Shown here one piece after another: positions 18,629-28,432 of a stretch of DNA of 64,000 nucleotides; position 1 is the first letter of the stretch; each line of letters begins with the position of its first letter. The DNA is from DASPHG01 sp963849605 (GTDB lineage: Bacteria > Actinomycetota > Thermoleophilia > Solirubrobacterales > Thermoleophilaceae): contig CAWKHX010000015.1 of the NCBI GenBank assembly GCA_963849605.1, positions 992,001-1,056,000 on the forward strand, read 5' to 3'. Under the pieces are notes generated by a model that did not search any database, was not told the origin of the DNA, and saw only the letters and a list, made by a program, of their open reading frames with translations. The translations under genes were made by a program, and so were the position numbers.

Positions 18629-18799
18629 ATGGCGGCAGAGCGCGGTACGGGTGGCAGGACAGGAGGGATTGGTCTCGGTGGCATCCTTGTCATCGTCGGG
18701 GTCGTCGTGATGGTCGTGTGGAGCTTCTTGCTCGGGCTCGTCATCACGCTGGTGGGCCTCATCGCCTTCGGCGGCTTCGCGAAGGGCAAGTGGTACTGA
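18629..18799 (+). CDS. small glycine-rich membrane protein
   Basis: A 56-residue protein with a strong ribosome site (AAGGAGG, 6 bases before ATG 18629). A Gly-rich start (GTGGRTGGIGLG) leads into one or two membrane segments (ILVIVGVVVMVVWSFLLGLV and ITLVGLIAFGG), ending KGKWY. No family is recognised. It lies 72 bases after the channel gene and could be cotranscribed with it. Confidence 0.65.
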   Translation: MAAERGTGGRTGGIGLGGILVIVGVVVMVVWSFLLGLVITLVGLIAFGGFAKGKWY

Positions 18800-18923
18800 G
18801 CACCGAAGTCGGCGCGCTGCCGCGCAGCTTGACCTTCTAGGCCGAGCCGCGCGGCGCTCATCGTGCGAGGCTAGCCGACGAAAAACCCCCGACAGACGCG
18901 CCCATATCTGCCACCTTTCAGGC

Positions 18924-21180
18924 ATGACGCGGCCGCGTCCGCAGGAAGCGCACGGCCCTCCCGACCACATCGAGCTGCTGGAAGCACTGCTCGAGGAGGC
19001 CTCGGACGCGCTGCTCCTGCTCGACCCGGCAGGCGTCGTCCGAACGGTCCTCGCCGGTGCCGGCAGCCTCACGACTCAGCCGGCCGAGTTCGAGGGGCAG
19101 GCGCTCGCCGATCTAGTCGATCCGGATGACGCGCCGAAGGTCCAGCGGATCCTGAAACACGTCACGGCCACTGCGGGAGACAGCGGCTCGGCGGAGACTC
19201 GAATGCGGTTCGGGATTCCTCCGTGCGCCCCGTGGAGCTGCTCGTGCGAAACCGCCTCGATCGCCCCGCGGTTGGCGCGGTGGTCGTCGTCGTACGCGAC
19301 ATCTCGGAGCGCAAGGCGCGCGAGGAGCGGCTGCGCCAGGACGCCCTTCACGACCCGCTCACGGCCCTGCCCAACCGAACCCTGTTCACCGACCGGCTGG
19401 CGCAGGCGCTGCAGCGCCAGCGGCGCTCGAGCGGGCGCGTCGCGGTCCTCTTCGTCGACATCGACGAGTTCAAGTCGGTCAACGACCGGCTCGGTCACCG
19501 CGCCGGTGACCAGCTGATGATCGCGATCGCCAGCCGGCTCGGCAGTTCGCTGCGCGCGGCCGACACGGCGGCGCGTCTGGGCGGCGACGAGTTCGGGGTC
19601 CTTATCGAGGGTGCCAATCAGGCCGACGCGTGCGAGGTGGCGGACCGCATTCTCAAGGCCTTCAGCCCGCTCTTTGTGATCGACGGCCATTCGTTCGACG
19701 TGAGCGCGAGCATCGGGATCGCGACGAGCATTCACCCCACGGACAGCGGCAGCGAGCTTCTGCGGCGGGCGGACCTCGCGATGTATGCCGCCAAGATGAG
19801 CGATCGAAGCGGCCATTACGAGGTGTTCCAGCCTCGAACCGAGGACGCCCTGCGCGCGGCACAGGATTCGACGACCGCCATCGAAGTCGACCCGGTCAAC
19901 GTGGTGCGGCTCGACCGGGCTCAGCGCGAGCGAGGCGAGATCCGGGCGCTGCTGCAGGACACCGAGGGGGTGAGGACCGTCTTCCAGCCGATCATCGAGC
20001 TGCGGACAGGTCGCGTCGCGGGTTACGAGGCTCTCACGCGGTTCCCCACGTTGCTGCGAGGACCCGACGACGTCTTCGCCCAGGCGCATCGCTGCGGCCT
20101 CGGATCGTTCCTCGAGGCGACCGCGATCGCGACAGCGCTTCGCGCGACCGGTCGGCCGCGCGACACCTTCATCTCGCTGAATGTCAGCCCGACCGCGCTG
20201 TTGTCCAGGGAGGTCATCCGCCTGCTGCCCAGCTCTCTCGACGAGATCGTGATCGAGGTCACCGAGCAGGAGCTGGCGCCCCGGTCGGACTTGGTACACG
20301 ACGCGCTCGGGCTCGTGCGAAGCCGAGGCGCGCGGATCGCCGTCGATGACGCCGGTGCCGGGTATGCGGGCCTGAGACACCTGGCCGACTTCTCGCCGGA
20401 CATGATCAAGATCGACCAGGATCTGATCCACGGAGCCCATCGGGATCTGCACAAGGGCGCGCTTGTCGAGTCGCTCGTCAACTACGCGCGGCGAATCGGA
20501 GCCTCGACGTGTGCGGAGGGGGTGGAGGACCGGGCGGACCTCGAGTTCGTGCGAGCGTCCGGAGTCGACTTCGTCCAGGGTTTCCTTCTCGCGCACCCGG
20601 CGGAGCCCTGGAGCCGGCCTGAGAACGATGTCATCGAGCAGCTCGGTCGGACCGGGGTCGATCCCGAGGTCGCCGAGCCTGCGGGCTCCCGCGCGAGCGA
20701 CTCGCGGCCGTGCTCGCGCGCGCGGCTCGGTGGCACGACGTCGACCAGGTTCTCGGTCTCATCGCGATAACGCTCGCGGTCGATCGCATCTACCTCTCCC
20801 GGTTCCACCCGGTCCAGAGGTACGTGACCCTGGTCGCCGCGCACGGTCGTGCCGACTACGACATCCCGTACCCGTTGAGCGAGTATCCGACCACCGAGCA
20901 AGTGATCGATGGGATGGAGCCGCGCGCGGTGTCCGTACGTGATCCGGCAGCCGATCCGCACGAGGTCGAGCTCCTCCTGAACGAGGGTATGGCCACCGGT
21001 CTTCTACACCCCGTGAGCTGCGACGGAGAGTGCATCGGACTGTTGGAGATCTATTCGCGCCGAGACCGGGACTGGACCCCCCAGGAACAGCAATACCTCG
21101 CCCACATCGTCGACCGCCTCGGGACGACGATGGCGCGGCTGGGCAGCCGCGCCACGCCGGACTCGCGCTCGCACACGTAA
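18924..21180 (+). CDS. PAS-GGDEF-EAL-GAF cyclic-di-GMP signalling protein
   Basis: Predicted to make and/or break c-di-GMP. Domains in order: PAS (ALLEEASDALLLLDPAGVVR to ISERKAREERLRQ), GGDEF with an intact active site (RLGGDEFG) and substrate half DPLTALPNRTLFTDRL, EAL with intact YEALTRF, LNVSP, IEVTE and KIDQDLI, and a C-terminal GAF domain (DVDQVLGLIAITLAVDRIYL to LLEIYSRRD). The EAL loop reads DDAGAGYAGL in place of the common DDFGTGYS. There are no membrane segments, so it is cytoplasmic. Two single-base shifts (near 19205 and 20705) split it; the GAF domain is the continuation of the same gene. It is about 751 codons long. Confidence 0.85.
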
Positions 21181-21184
21181 ACAC

Positions 21185-22150
21185 ATGGACCGCGAGCGCG
21201 CGCATCCGGAAGACGTGCCGCCGCTCGAGCTCCGGAAGCTGCGCGATCTCGCGCTCGAGCAGCCATCCGCGCACGGCCGTCCGGCGCACATTGCGGCGGG
21301 CAGCGGTGTCGTGCGGCGCGGCGACTATGCCTACGTGATCGGCGACGACGAGCTGTCGATCGCCGTCTACTGCCTCTCCGATCCGGCACCGGGCCGGCTC
21401 GAGCGCGTGCTCGGCGGCGAGCTGCCCGCCGACGACGATGAGCGCAGGGCGAAGAAGGCGGACCTCGAGGCGCTGACCGCGCTGCCGCCGTTCGAGGAGC
21501 ACCCGTTCGGCGCGCTGTTCGGGACCGGCTCCGGCTCAGGATCCGGCCGAGACCGAGGCTTCGTTTGGGCGCTTGCCGCCGATGGCACCCTGCGCGGCGA
21601 GGTGCACGAGGTCGACCTCGGGCCGCTGTACGACCGACTGCGCGATGAGATCGGCGGCCTGAACGTCGAGGGCTGCTCGGTCATGGGCGACACCGTCTGG
21701 CTGCTTCATCGCGGCAACGACGGGGAGACCGGAAACGTTGTCGCGGAGCTGTCGCTCCAAGACGTGATGGGCTCCCTGCGTGCGGACCTCCGGATCGATG
21801 CGCATGAACTCGCGCGCATCTGCGCCTACGAACTGGGCGACCTGGACGGCGTGCCGCTGACCTTCAGCGATGCGACTCCGCTCACGAGCGAGCTGCTCGT
21901 GTTCACCGCCTCGGCCGAGGGGGAGGACGGGGCCATTCAGGGCTCGGTCATCGGCACGCTGGCAACGGACGGCCGCGTGCAGCGGTTGCGGGCGATCGAC
22001 CGGCGCTGGAAGGTCGAGGGAGTGCACGCGTCGGTCGACACCGGCGTGCTCGACCTCCTGTTCGTGTGCGACCAGGACGACCCGGAGACGCCTTCGCCGC
22101 TGCTGGGCGCGACGATGCCGCTCGAGGCAGCGTTCGAGCCGCGCGACTAG
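21185..22150 (+). CDS. DUF6929-like beta-propeller protein
   Basis: An intact 321-residue soluble protein starting 4 bases after the previous stop. Repeated beta-rich blocks (VVRRGDYAYVIGDDELSIAV, DRGFVWALAADGTLRGEVHE, LNVEGCSVMGDTVWLLHRGN, WKVEGVHASVDTGVLDLLFV) fit an esterase-like or phytase-like propeller of the DUF6929 type. There is no signal peptide. The reaction is unknown. It is probably in one transcription unit with the GGDEF/EAL gene. Confidence 0.6.
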   Translation: MDRERAHPEDVPPLELRKLRDLALEQPSAHGRPAHIAAGSGVVRRGDYAYVIGDDELSIAVYCLSDPAPGRLERVLGGELPADDDERRAKKADLEALTALPPFEEHPFGALFGTGSGSGSGRDRGFVWALAADGTLRGEVHEVDLGPLYDRLRDEIGGLNVEGCSVMGDTVWLLHRGNDGETGNVVAELSLQDVMGSLRADLRIDAHELARICAYELGDLDGVPLTFSDATPLTSELLVFTASAEGEDGAIQGSVIGTLATDGRVQRLRAIDRRWKVEGVHASVDTGVLDLLFVCDQDDPETPSPLLGATMPLEAAFEPRD

Positions 22151-22161
22151 CCGGCTCGCGG

Positions 22162-22167
22162 TAGCGT
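22162..22167 (+). promoter_or_regulatory. -10 box TAGCGT for cfa
   Basis: TAGCGT lies 6 bases before ATG 22174. Confidence 0.5.
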
Positions 22168-22173
22168 CTAACC

Positions 22174-23452
22174 ATGGTCAGCGCCGCCGCCGTCCTCTCG
22201 CCGCTCGCGGCGCGCATCGACGCGAAGATCCCGGCGGGCGCCCGATCGGCCTGCGCTTCTGGGACGGCAGCGAGCTGCCCGGGCCGGCCGGCGCCCCGGT
22301 CCATCGTCGTCAACAGCCCGCGCGCGATCGCGCGCGTCATCCACGAACGGTCGGAGCTCGGCTTCGGGCGCGCATGGGTGGCCGGCGAGCTCGACGTCGA
22401 TGGCGACCTCGGCGACACCCTGAAGCTGAGCGACCAGTTCCGCGGCATCAAGATCGATCGCAAGGACCTGATCGCCGCCCTCAAAGCGGCGCGCCGCCTG
22501 GACGCGCTCCCGCTCCGCGAGCCGGAGCCGCCCGCAGGCCGAAGCGCGACTCAAAGGCCGCCTCCACTCCCTTCGCCGCGACAAGCAGGCGATCCAGCAC
22601 CACTACGACGTCTCGAATCGCTTCTACGAGCTCGTCCTCGGCCCGACGATGGTCTACAGCTGCGCGTACTTCGCAAGCGACGACGAGTCGCTCGACGACG
22701 CACAAACCCGCAAGCTCGACGTCGTCTGCCGCAAGCTGAACCTGCAGCCGAACGAGCGGCTGCTCGACGTCGGCTGCGGCTGGGGCTCGCTCGTGATCCA
22801 CGCGGCCACCCACTACGGCGTCCGCGCCGTCGGCGTCACGATCTCGCCCGCGCAAGCCGAACTCGCGCGCGCGCGCGTGCGCGAGGCAGGCCTCGAGGAC
22901 GCAATAGAGATCCGGCTCGCCGACTACCGCGACACCGACGACGGTCCCTACGACAAGGTCGCGAGCGTCGGGATGGTCGAGCACGTCGGCACCGCGCAGC
23001 TGCCCGGCTACTTCACCCATCTGCGCGAGCTGCTCAAGCCCGGCGGCGTGCTGCTGAACCACGGCATCGTGCGGCCGAGGGAGCAGAGGCGGAACCCCAA
23101 GAGCTTCGCCTGGCGGTTCGTCTTCCCCGACGGCGAGCTCCAGACGCTCTCGCGAGTCCTCACCGAGATGGAGAAAGCGGGCTTCGATCTGCGCGACACG
23201 GAATCACTCAGAGAGCACTACGCGCTGACGCTGCGTGCCTGGTTCGCGAACCAGGTCGCGAACCAGGAGGAGGCGACCCGCGAGGCGGGCGAGCAGCGCG
23301 AGCGCGTCTGGCGGCTGCACAACATCGGCGCGGCGCTCGGCTTCGAGCGCGGCGACCTGTCGGTGCACCAGGTCGTGGCGGTCGCGCCGGGAGCGCGCCA
23401 CGGCCTGCCGCTTGCGCGCCGCGGGCACGCTCCGGGATCAGCGGTCCGCTAG
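22174..23452 (+). CDS. cfa: cyclopropane-fatty-acyl-phospholipid synthase
   Basis: Transfers a methylene from S-adenosylmethionine to unsaturated acyl chains of membrane lipids. The N-terminal lipid-binding region (IVVNSPRAIARVIHERSELG, GRAWVAGELDVDGDLGDTLK) precedes the methyltransferase core: IQHHYDVSNRFYELVLG, TMVYSCAYF, SAM site LLDVGCGWGSLVIHAA, and VGMVEHVG. All family signatures are present. It is about 425 codons. Two single-base shifts (near 22245 and 22545) are bridged without loss of conserved sequence, so the gene is probably intact in the organism. It is convergent with the metallophosphatase gene, sharing a 4-base overlap. Confidence 0.88.
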
Positions 23453-26293
23453 GACTCGACGGTCAGCTCGAGCAGGTCGGTCCGGGTGCGAAAAGCCTTC
23501 GCGCGCTTTCCCTTCACGCGGACCGAGAAGGTGCCCTCTTGCGATACGTAGTCGAGCGCGAACGCCGAGGCTGACCATTCGAGGCTGCGGTCAGGGCGCC
23601 CGGTGTGTGCGAATGCCTTGACCCACCGGTCTGTGCGGTAGTTGAAGGCGTAGACCGTGACGGAGCCCGTGCGTGCGCTCGTGCCGCCGTTGTAGCTGAG
23701 CGTGAGGCTTCCAAGCGAATCGCGAACGTCGGTCCCGATGGCCATCGACGCCTGGAACTCGGAGACGAATACGTCGGCGCGCTTCTGCTCAGCCGCGATC
23801 TCGAGCCGATCGCCGTCGTCCACGTACAGCCGCCGCTTGCTGCCGCTGCGACGGTAGGCGCGGCCGGAGACGATCTCGCGCTCGGCGACGCGGTAGTGCT
23901 TCAGCGAGTCGAGATCCTCCACGGGGTCGGGGAGCGTGGTCGGACGGTCCACCGGGTCGGGCGCGGGATCGACCGGGTCGGGTGTGGGCTCGACCGGGTC
24001 GGGCACGACCGGGAGCTCGACTGTGAACGTGCGCGCGGCAGGCGACAGGTCCGTGTTGCCAGCCGCATCGGTGGCGCGCGTCTCGAACGTGTGCGAACCC
24101 TCGACGAGGCCGGCGTAGCTCGCGGCGGAGACGCAGTCCTCCCATGCCGCGCCGTCGAGGCTGCACTCGAACGTGGATCCAGGCCTCGGACGCGTCAAAC
24201 GTGAACGCGGCGCTCGCGATGCCGATCGTTCCGCTGGGCCCGTCGCTGATCGAGGTTTCGGGCGCGGTGGTGTCGACGGTGAATGACCGCGTCGCGGGCG
24301 ACTGGTCTTGGTTGCCGGCTGCGTCGGTGGCGCGCGTCTCGAACGTGTGCGAACCCTCGGCGAGGCCGGCGTAGCTCGCGGCCGGAGACGCAGTCCTCCC
24401 ATGCCGCGCCGTCGAGGCTGCACTCGAACGTGGATCCGGCCTCGGACGCGTCAAGGACGAAGGTCGCGCTCGTGATCCCGATGGTTCCGCTCGGCCCGTC
24501 GCTGATCGAGGTGTTGGGCGCGGTGGCGTCGACGGTGAATGACCGCGTCGCGGGCGACTGGTCTTGATTGCCGGCCGCGTCGCGCGCCTTGACCGTGAAC
24601 GTGTACGTCCCGTCGGCGAGGCCCGTATACGGCTGTGGCGAGTTGCACGCGGACGCGCTGCCCGTCGTCGCGCCGGGCCCGTCGAGCTTGCACTCGAACG
24701 TGGATCCGGCCTCGGACGCGTCGAACGTGAAGGTCGCGCTCGTGACGCTGATCGTTCCGCTGGGCCCGTCATCGATCGAGGTGTTGGGCGCGGTGGCGTC
24801 GACGGTGAATGAGCGCGTTGCGGGCGACGGGTCTTCGTTGCCGGCCGCGTCGCGCGCCTTGACCGTGAAGGTGTACGCGCCGTCGGCGAGGCCCGTATAC
24901 GGCTTCGGCGAGTTGCACGCGGACGCGCTGCCCGTCGTCGCGCCGGGCCCGTCGAGCTCGCACTCGAACGTGGATCCGGCCTCGGACCCGTCAAACGTGA
25001 ACGAGGCGCTCCTGACGCTGATCGTTCCGCTGGGCCCGTCAGTCGATCGAGGTGTTGGGCGCGGTGGTGTCGACGGTGAATAGTGCGTTGCGGGCGACTG
25101 GTCTTCGTTGCCCGCTGCGTCACGCGCCCTGACCGTGAAGGTGTAGGCGCCGTCGGCGAGGCCCGTATAAGCCCGTGGCGAGCTGCACGCGGACGCGCTG
25201 CCCGTGGTCGCGCCGGGCCCGTCGAGCTTGCACTCGAAGCTCGAGCCGTCCTCGGAGGAAGCGAACGAGAAGCTGGCGTCGCGTTCCTTCGTCAGGCTTG
25301 CCGGGCCCGAGCTGAGCGAAGTGTCGGGGGGTGTCAGGTCCGGCGCGTCATGGCAGGTGCCCGAGCCGGAGTCGCGTCACGGCGCCCGTCTCGGTCACGA
25401 ACGACCAGTTGTAGCTGCTCTGATGAAGAACGAACTTCATCACGCCGTAGTGCGTGTTGTCGCGCAGCATGCTGTTCAACTCGGTCGGGCCGAGGTCGTG
25501 GAGGCTCTTGCCACCCGTGCCGACGATGAACTCGCGCAGCCCGTACTCGGCGTCGGCGACGCCGAGCGCGGTCTGCGGCGCGAAGCGTTCGTAAATGTGC
25601 TCGTGGCCATTCAGCACCAGCTCGGCGCCGGACTCATAGAGCGCTTGCCAGAGATCGGTCGTGTCCGAGTCTTCGTCGACGCCCTCGGTCCCCGAGCTGA
25701 AGAGCGGGTGGTGCCAGTAGGCGAGCGTGCATGACGTCCCCGCGTTCGCTGCGAGGTCCGCGCGCAGCCACTGCTCCTGCGGGGAACCGGCCTCGCAGCC
25801 GTCGATCTTGATGCACATCGAGTTGAGCGCGATCAGGTGCCAATCGCCGACGTCGAAGCTGTAGTAGCCCTTGTCGCTGTCGCCCGCGGGCCCGGTGTAG
25901 TTGCCGACGCCGTTGAAGTAGTCGAAGTAGCCGTCACCGGCCAACAGGTCGTACTCGTGGTTCCCGATTGCGGGGCGCGTGATCGACTTGACGCCGGCCC
26001 CAGCTCAGGTCGTACGAGAGCTGGAACTGCTCGAGCGTGCCGAACTCGTACTGGTTGTCCCCGAGCGCGAGCACGGCCGCGAGGTCCTGGCCCACGAGCA
26101 GATCCGAGGTGTACTTCTGGCGACATTTCGTGCTGGTGCCGCTCCCGTTGTTGAAGCTCAGGCTCGTCGGATCGCACGCAATATCGCCCGCGGCGGCCAC
26201 GACCGGGTCGGCCGCGTGCGCGGGGGTGGAGAGGCCGCCGAGAACCAGGCTCGCGGCGACGACTCCGCGGGCCAGTAGGCGGAATCTCAGCAC
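23449..26293 (-). CDS. secreted metallophosphoesterase with tandem Ig-like repeats
   Basis: GTG 26293 opens a signal peptide (LLARGVVAASLVLGGLSTPA, cleaved after AHA). The metallophosphatase domain follows: VVAAAGDIACD, VLALGDNQYEFGTLEQF, then AGDGYFDYFNGVGNY, YYSFDVGDWHLIALNS, LAYWHHPLFSSG and LVLNGHEHIYERF, which carry the D, N and H metal ligands. From about residue 320 come five Ig-like repeats of about 88 residues (STFECSLDGAAWEDC, TFTVKARDAAGNQDQSPATR), a Pro-Asp linker, and a C-terminal beta-domain ending LLELTVES. At least five single-base shifts occur. It is about 945 codons and an extracellular enzyme; the substrate is unknown. Confidence 0.8.
24000..25330 (-). repeat. five tandem Ig-like repeats, about 264 bp each
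   Basis: Repeat boundaries lie near 24256, 24511, 24781 and 25050, where a near-identical sequence (GGGCGCGGTG-G-GTCGACGGTGAAT) recurs. The units are very similar at the DNA level, pointing to recent duplication or gene conversion. Several of the gene's frameshifts fall here, as expected where repeats hinder assembly. Confidence 0.75.
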
Positions 26294-26302
26294 TCACGGG
26301 CG

Positions 26303-26308
26303 AGTGTA
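26303..26308 (-). promoter_or_regulatory. -10 box TACACT for the metallophosphatase
   Basis: On the minus strand TACACT lies 9 bases before GTG 26293. Confidence 0.45.
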
Positions 26309-26342
26309 CGAGCGCCTTTTTTCCCTGCAATCAGACGTATGT

Positions 26343-26642
26343 CTAGGCGCGCACTTGCGCTTCGACCTGCGGCAGCACCGCGAACCGCGGCTCGTCACCC
26401 GAGAGGTCTGCGTCGAGCACCTTGTCGTCGAGCACCTGCAGCGTCTCGCCGTCGACATAGAAGAAAGCGCCCTCGGCCTCGAGGACGACCTCCTCGACAT
26501 CGGGGGCTTCCGCGACCTGGACCAGGAGAGAGCGCTTGCGGGCGAGCTTCCGCGGGCCCGCATAGATCCTCACCCCGTTCACCGACTCGTCCTCCATCAG
26601 CTCGCGGACCGCGCGAACGGACTCCCGTGTCATTGCCAGCAT
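26343..26642 (-). CDS. HesB/IscA-like small protein
   Basis: A 99-residue protein. ATG 26642 is chosen for its ribosome site (GGGGAGG); a longer ORF upstream has none. The order MTRESVRAVRELMEDESVNG, VRIYAGPRK, LLVQVAEAPDVEEVVLEAEG, AFFYVDGETLQVLDDKVLDA matches the HesB/IscA fold. However, the three cysteines that hold iron-sulfur clusters in true A-type carriers are absent, so it is a degenerate HesB-like protein and probably not a cluster carrier. Confidence 0.65.
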   Translation of the reverse strand: MLAMTRESVRAVRELMEDESVNGVRIYAGPRKLARKRSLLVQVAEAPDVEEVVLEAEGAFFYVDGETLQVLDDKVLDADLSGDEPRFAVLPQVEAQVRA

Positions 26643-26707
26643 CCCGTGCCTCCCCTGCTCGCTCCTGAGTCGAGCGAGAATTCCAGCCGGGGAGAGCAGG
26701 AGCCAAC

Positions 26708-26732
26708 CCCCGTGCGGCAATGCACGGGTTTT
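26708..26732 (+). terminator. hairpin with T-run between divergent genes
   Basis: CCCGTGC and GCACGGG form a 7-bp stem around GGCAAT, followed by TTTT. It lies between two divergent genes, so it may insulate them or act in the leader of the RTX gene. Confidence 0.45.
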
Positions 26733-26791
26733 CGTCACCTCTACGTGCAGTAGCCCGCGCCGAATGAGGGGTAGCGGTGTTGAACGGGGGC

Positions 26792-28309
26792 ATGCTCAAC
26801 CTGGCCCGCATCACCGCCTGCATCTCCCTGCTCGCCGCGCTCGGCCTCGCGGGCACAGCCTCCGCGGCGACCGTGCGGATGGACCGGCTCGAGGAGCGGG
26901 ACGAGGGCGAGACGTACTACTACGGCCAGGTCGCACTCGATGCCGGCTCGGGCGAGGTGAACAAGCTGTCGGTGGAGTACATCCCGCCGCCTGAGGGCGG
27001 CACGCCCGCCGTGCTCGTCACGGACCCGGGCGCACCGCTGACGGCGCAGAGCCGCTGCCAGCAGGTCGATGCGAACACCGTGCGTTGCCAGGCGGCAGAC
27101 GTTCCGGCGATCTACACGCTGGAGGCGAACCTCGGCGACATGGACGACAAGGCCGCGTACGTCACCGACGATCGCAGCCTCTACGTCCGCGTCCACGGCG
27201 GCGAGGGTGAGGACGAGCTGACCAGTTTCTGGGGGCTGCTGCAGGGCGGTCCGGGTAACGACACGCTCGTCGGCAGGGGCGGGGACGAGTCCCTCGAGGG
27301 CGAGGCCGGCGACGACCTGATCGAGGGCAACGCCGGGTCGGACTACCTCGACGGCGGGACGGGTGACGATGTCATGCGCGGCGGTGACGAGCGGGACTAC
27401 CTCTACGCCGGCGGATCCGCGGGCGAGCCCGGCGCCGCCGGGGAGGACACCCTCGAGGGCGGACCCGGTGACGACACCCTCAGTGACGAGGACGGGAATG
27501 GCACCACGAAGGAGATCGGGCCGGACGTACTCGACGGCGGGGAGGGCAACGACGACCTCGGCTCGTACATCCTTCGAGACCAACACGTCAGCGTCGACCT
27601 AACCGCGACGGGCGGCCAGGGCCAGGTGGGTGAGGACGACACCCTGGAGGGCTTCGAGAGCGTGACCGGCGGGGCGGGCGACGACCTTCTGATTGGCAAT
27701 GAAGCCCCCAACTACATCGACGGCGCGGGCGGCCAGGACACGATGGTCGGCGCCGGGGGCGATGACCGCCTGATCTCGAACGTCAACCCGGCCCACATGC
27801 GCCGCAACGCGCTCGCGCGGCAATACGGGCCGGATTACATCGACGGCGGCGCCGGGGGCGACCTGGTCGAGACCTACGCGACGATGGAGAGCGAGATCGC
27901 CTGCGGCGGTGGCGACGACAGCATCGTGCTCGAGGGTTACGCGTCGGACAACGACCATCCGCACTCGTCGCTCGGGCCGCTCCTGAGCCCGGCGTGCGAA
28001 GGGCTCGAGATGCGCGGGTCGCGGCCGCGCAACACGGTGGTAATCGACCCGTCACCGATCAAGGTCACGCGCAAGCGGCTCGTCTTCAGCTTCTTCGATG
28101 TGGAGTGCTGCATGCATTTCTTCGAGATCGAGCACGTTCGCGGCCAGCGGACCGAGCTCGCCCACAAGCGCGTCCGTCGCAACCGGATCTCGCTGAACGT
28201 GGGGCGCAAGGTGATCCGGCGCTCACGCGAGAAGACCGTCACGCTGCGCGGCAAGGTCACGCACGTGAGCATCAACCGCTTCGTCTGGCGCTTCCAGTTC
28301 GGGCCTTGA
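26792..28309 (+). CDS. secreted RTX-type calcium-binding protein
   Basis: ATG 26792 starts a signal peptide (MLNLARITACISLLAALGLA, GTASAA). In-frame GTG 26777 is an alternative. Residues 30-130 are beta-rich. From about residue 135 to 340 there are RTX nonapeptide repeats (GGPGNDTLVG, GEAGDDLIEG, GGTGDDVMRGG, GGPGDDTLSD, GGEGNDDLGS, GGAGGDLVE) that bind calcium in a beta-roll. The C-terminal 100 residues form a basic beta-domain (VTRKRLVFSFFDVECC, RRNRISLNVGRKVIRR). Signal peptide plus RTX suggests export through Sec rather than type I secretion. Role unknown. Confidence 0.8.
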   Translation: MLNLARITACISLLAALGLAGTASAATVRMDRLEERDEGETYYYGQVALDAGSGEVNKLSVEYIPPPEGGTPAVLVTDPGAPLTAQSRCQQVDANTVRCQAADVPAIYTLEANLGDMDDKAAYVTDDRSLYVRVHGGEGEDELTSFWGLLQGGPGNDTLVGRGGDESLEGEAGDDLIEGNAGSDYLDGGTGDDVMRGGDERDYLYAGGSAGEPGAAGEDTLEGGPGDDTLSDEDGNGTTKEIGPDVLDGGEGNDDLGSYILRDQHVSVDLTATGGQGQVGEDDTLEGFESVTGGAGDDLLIGNEAPNYIDGAGGQDTMVGAGGDDRLISNVNPAHMRRNALARQYGPDYIDGGAGGDLVETYATMESEIACGGGDDSIVLEGYASDNDHPHSSLGPLLSPACEGLEMRGSRPRNTVVIDPSPIKVTRKRLVFSFFDVECCMHFFEIEHVRGQRTELAHKRVRRNRISLNVGRKVIRRSREKTVTLRGKVTHVSINRFVWRFQFGP

Positions 28310-28432
28310 CCTAACGAACGCGCACTTTCCGGGTTTTTCACGTTTCGGCCCCCTGAGGCCCGGTACGGTCAGCTGAGGCAGGACTCGACGGCTCCGCGGC
28401 CGTACGAGGACTCAATCGGAGGAGGACTCCAA

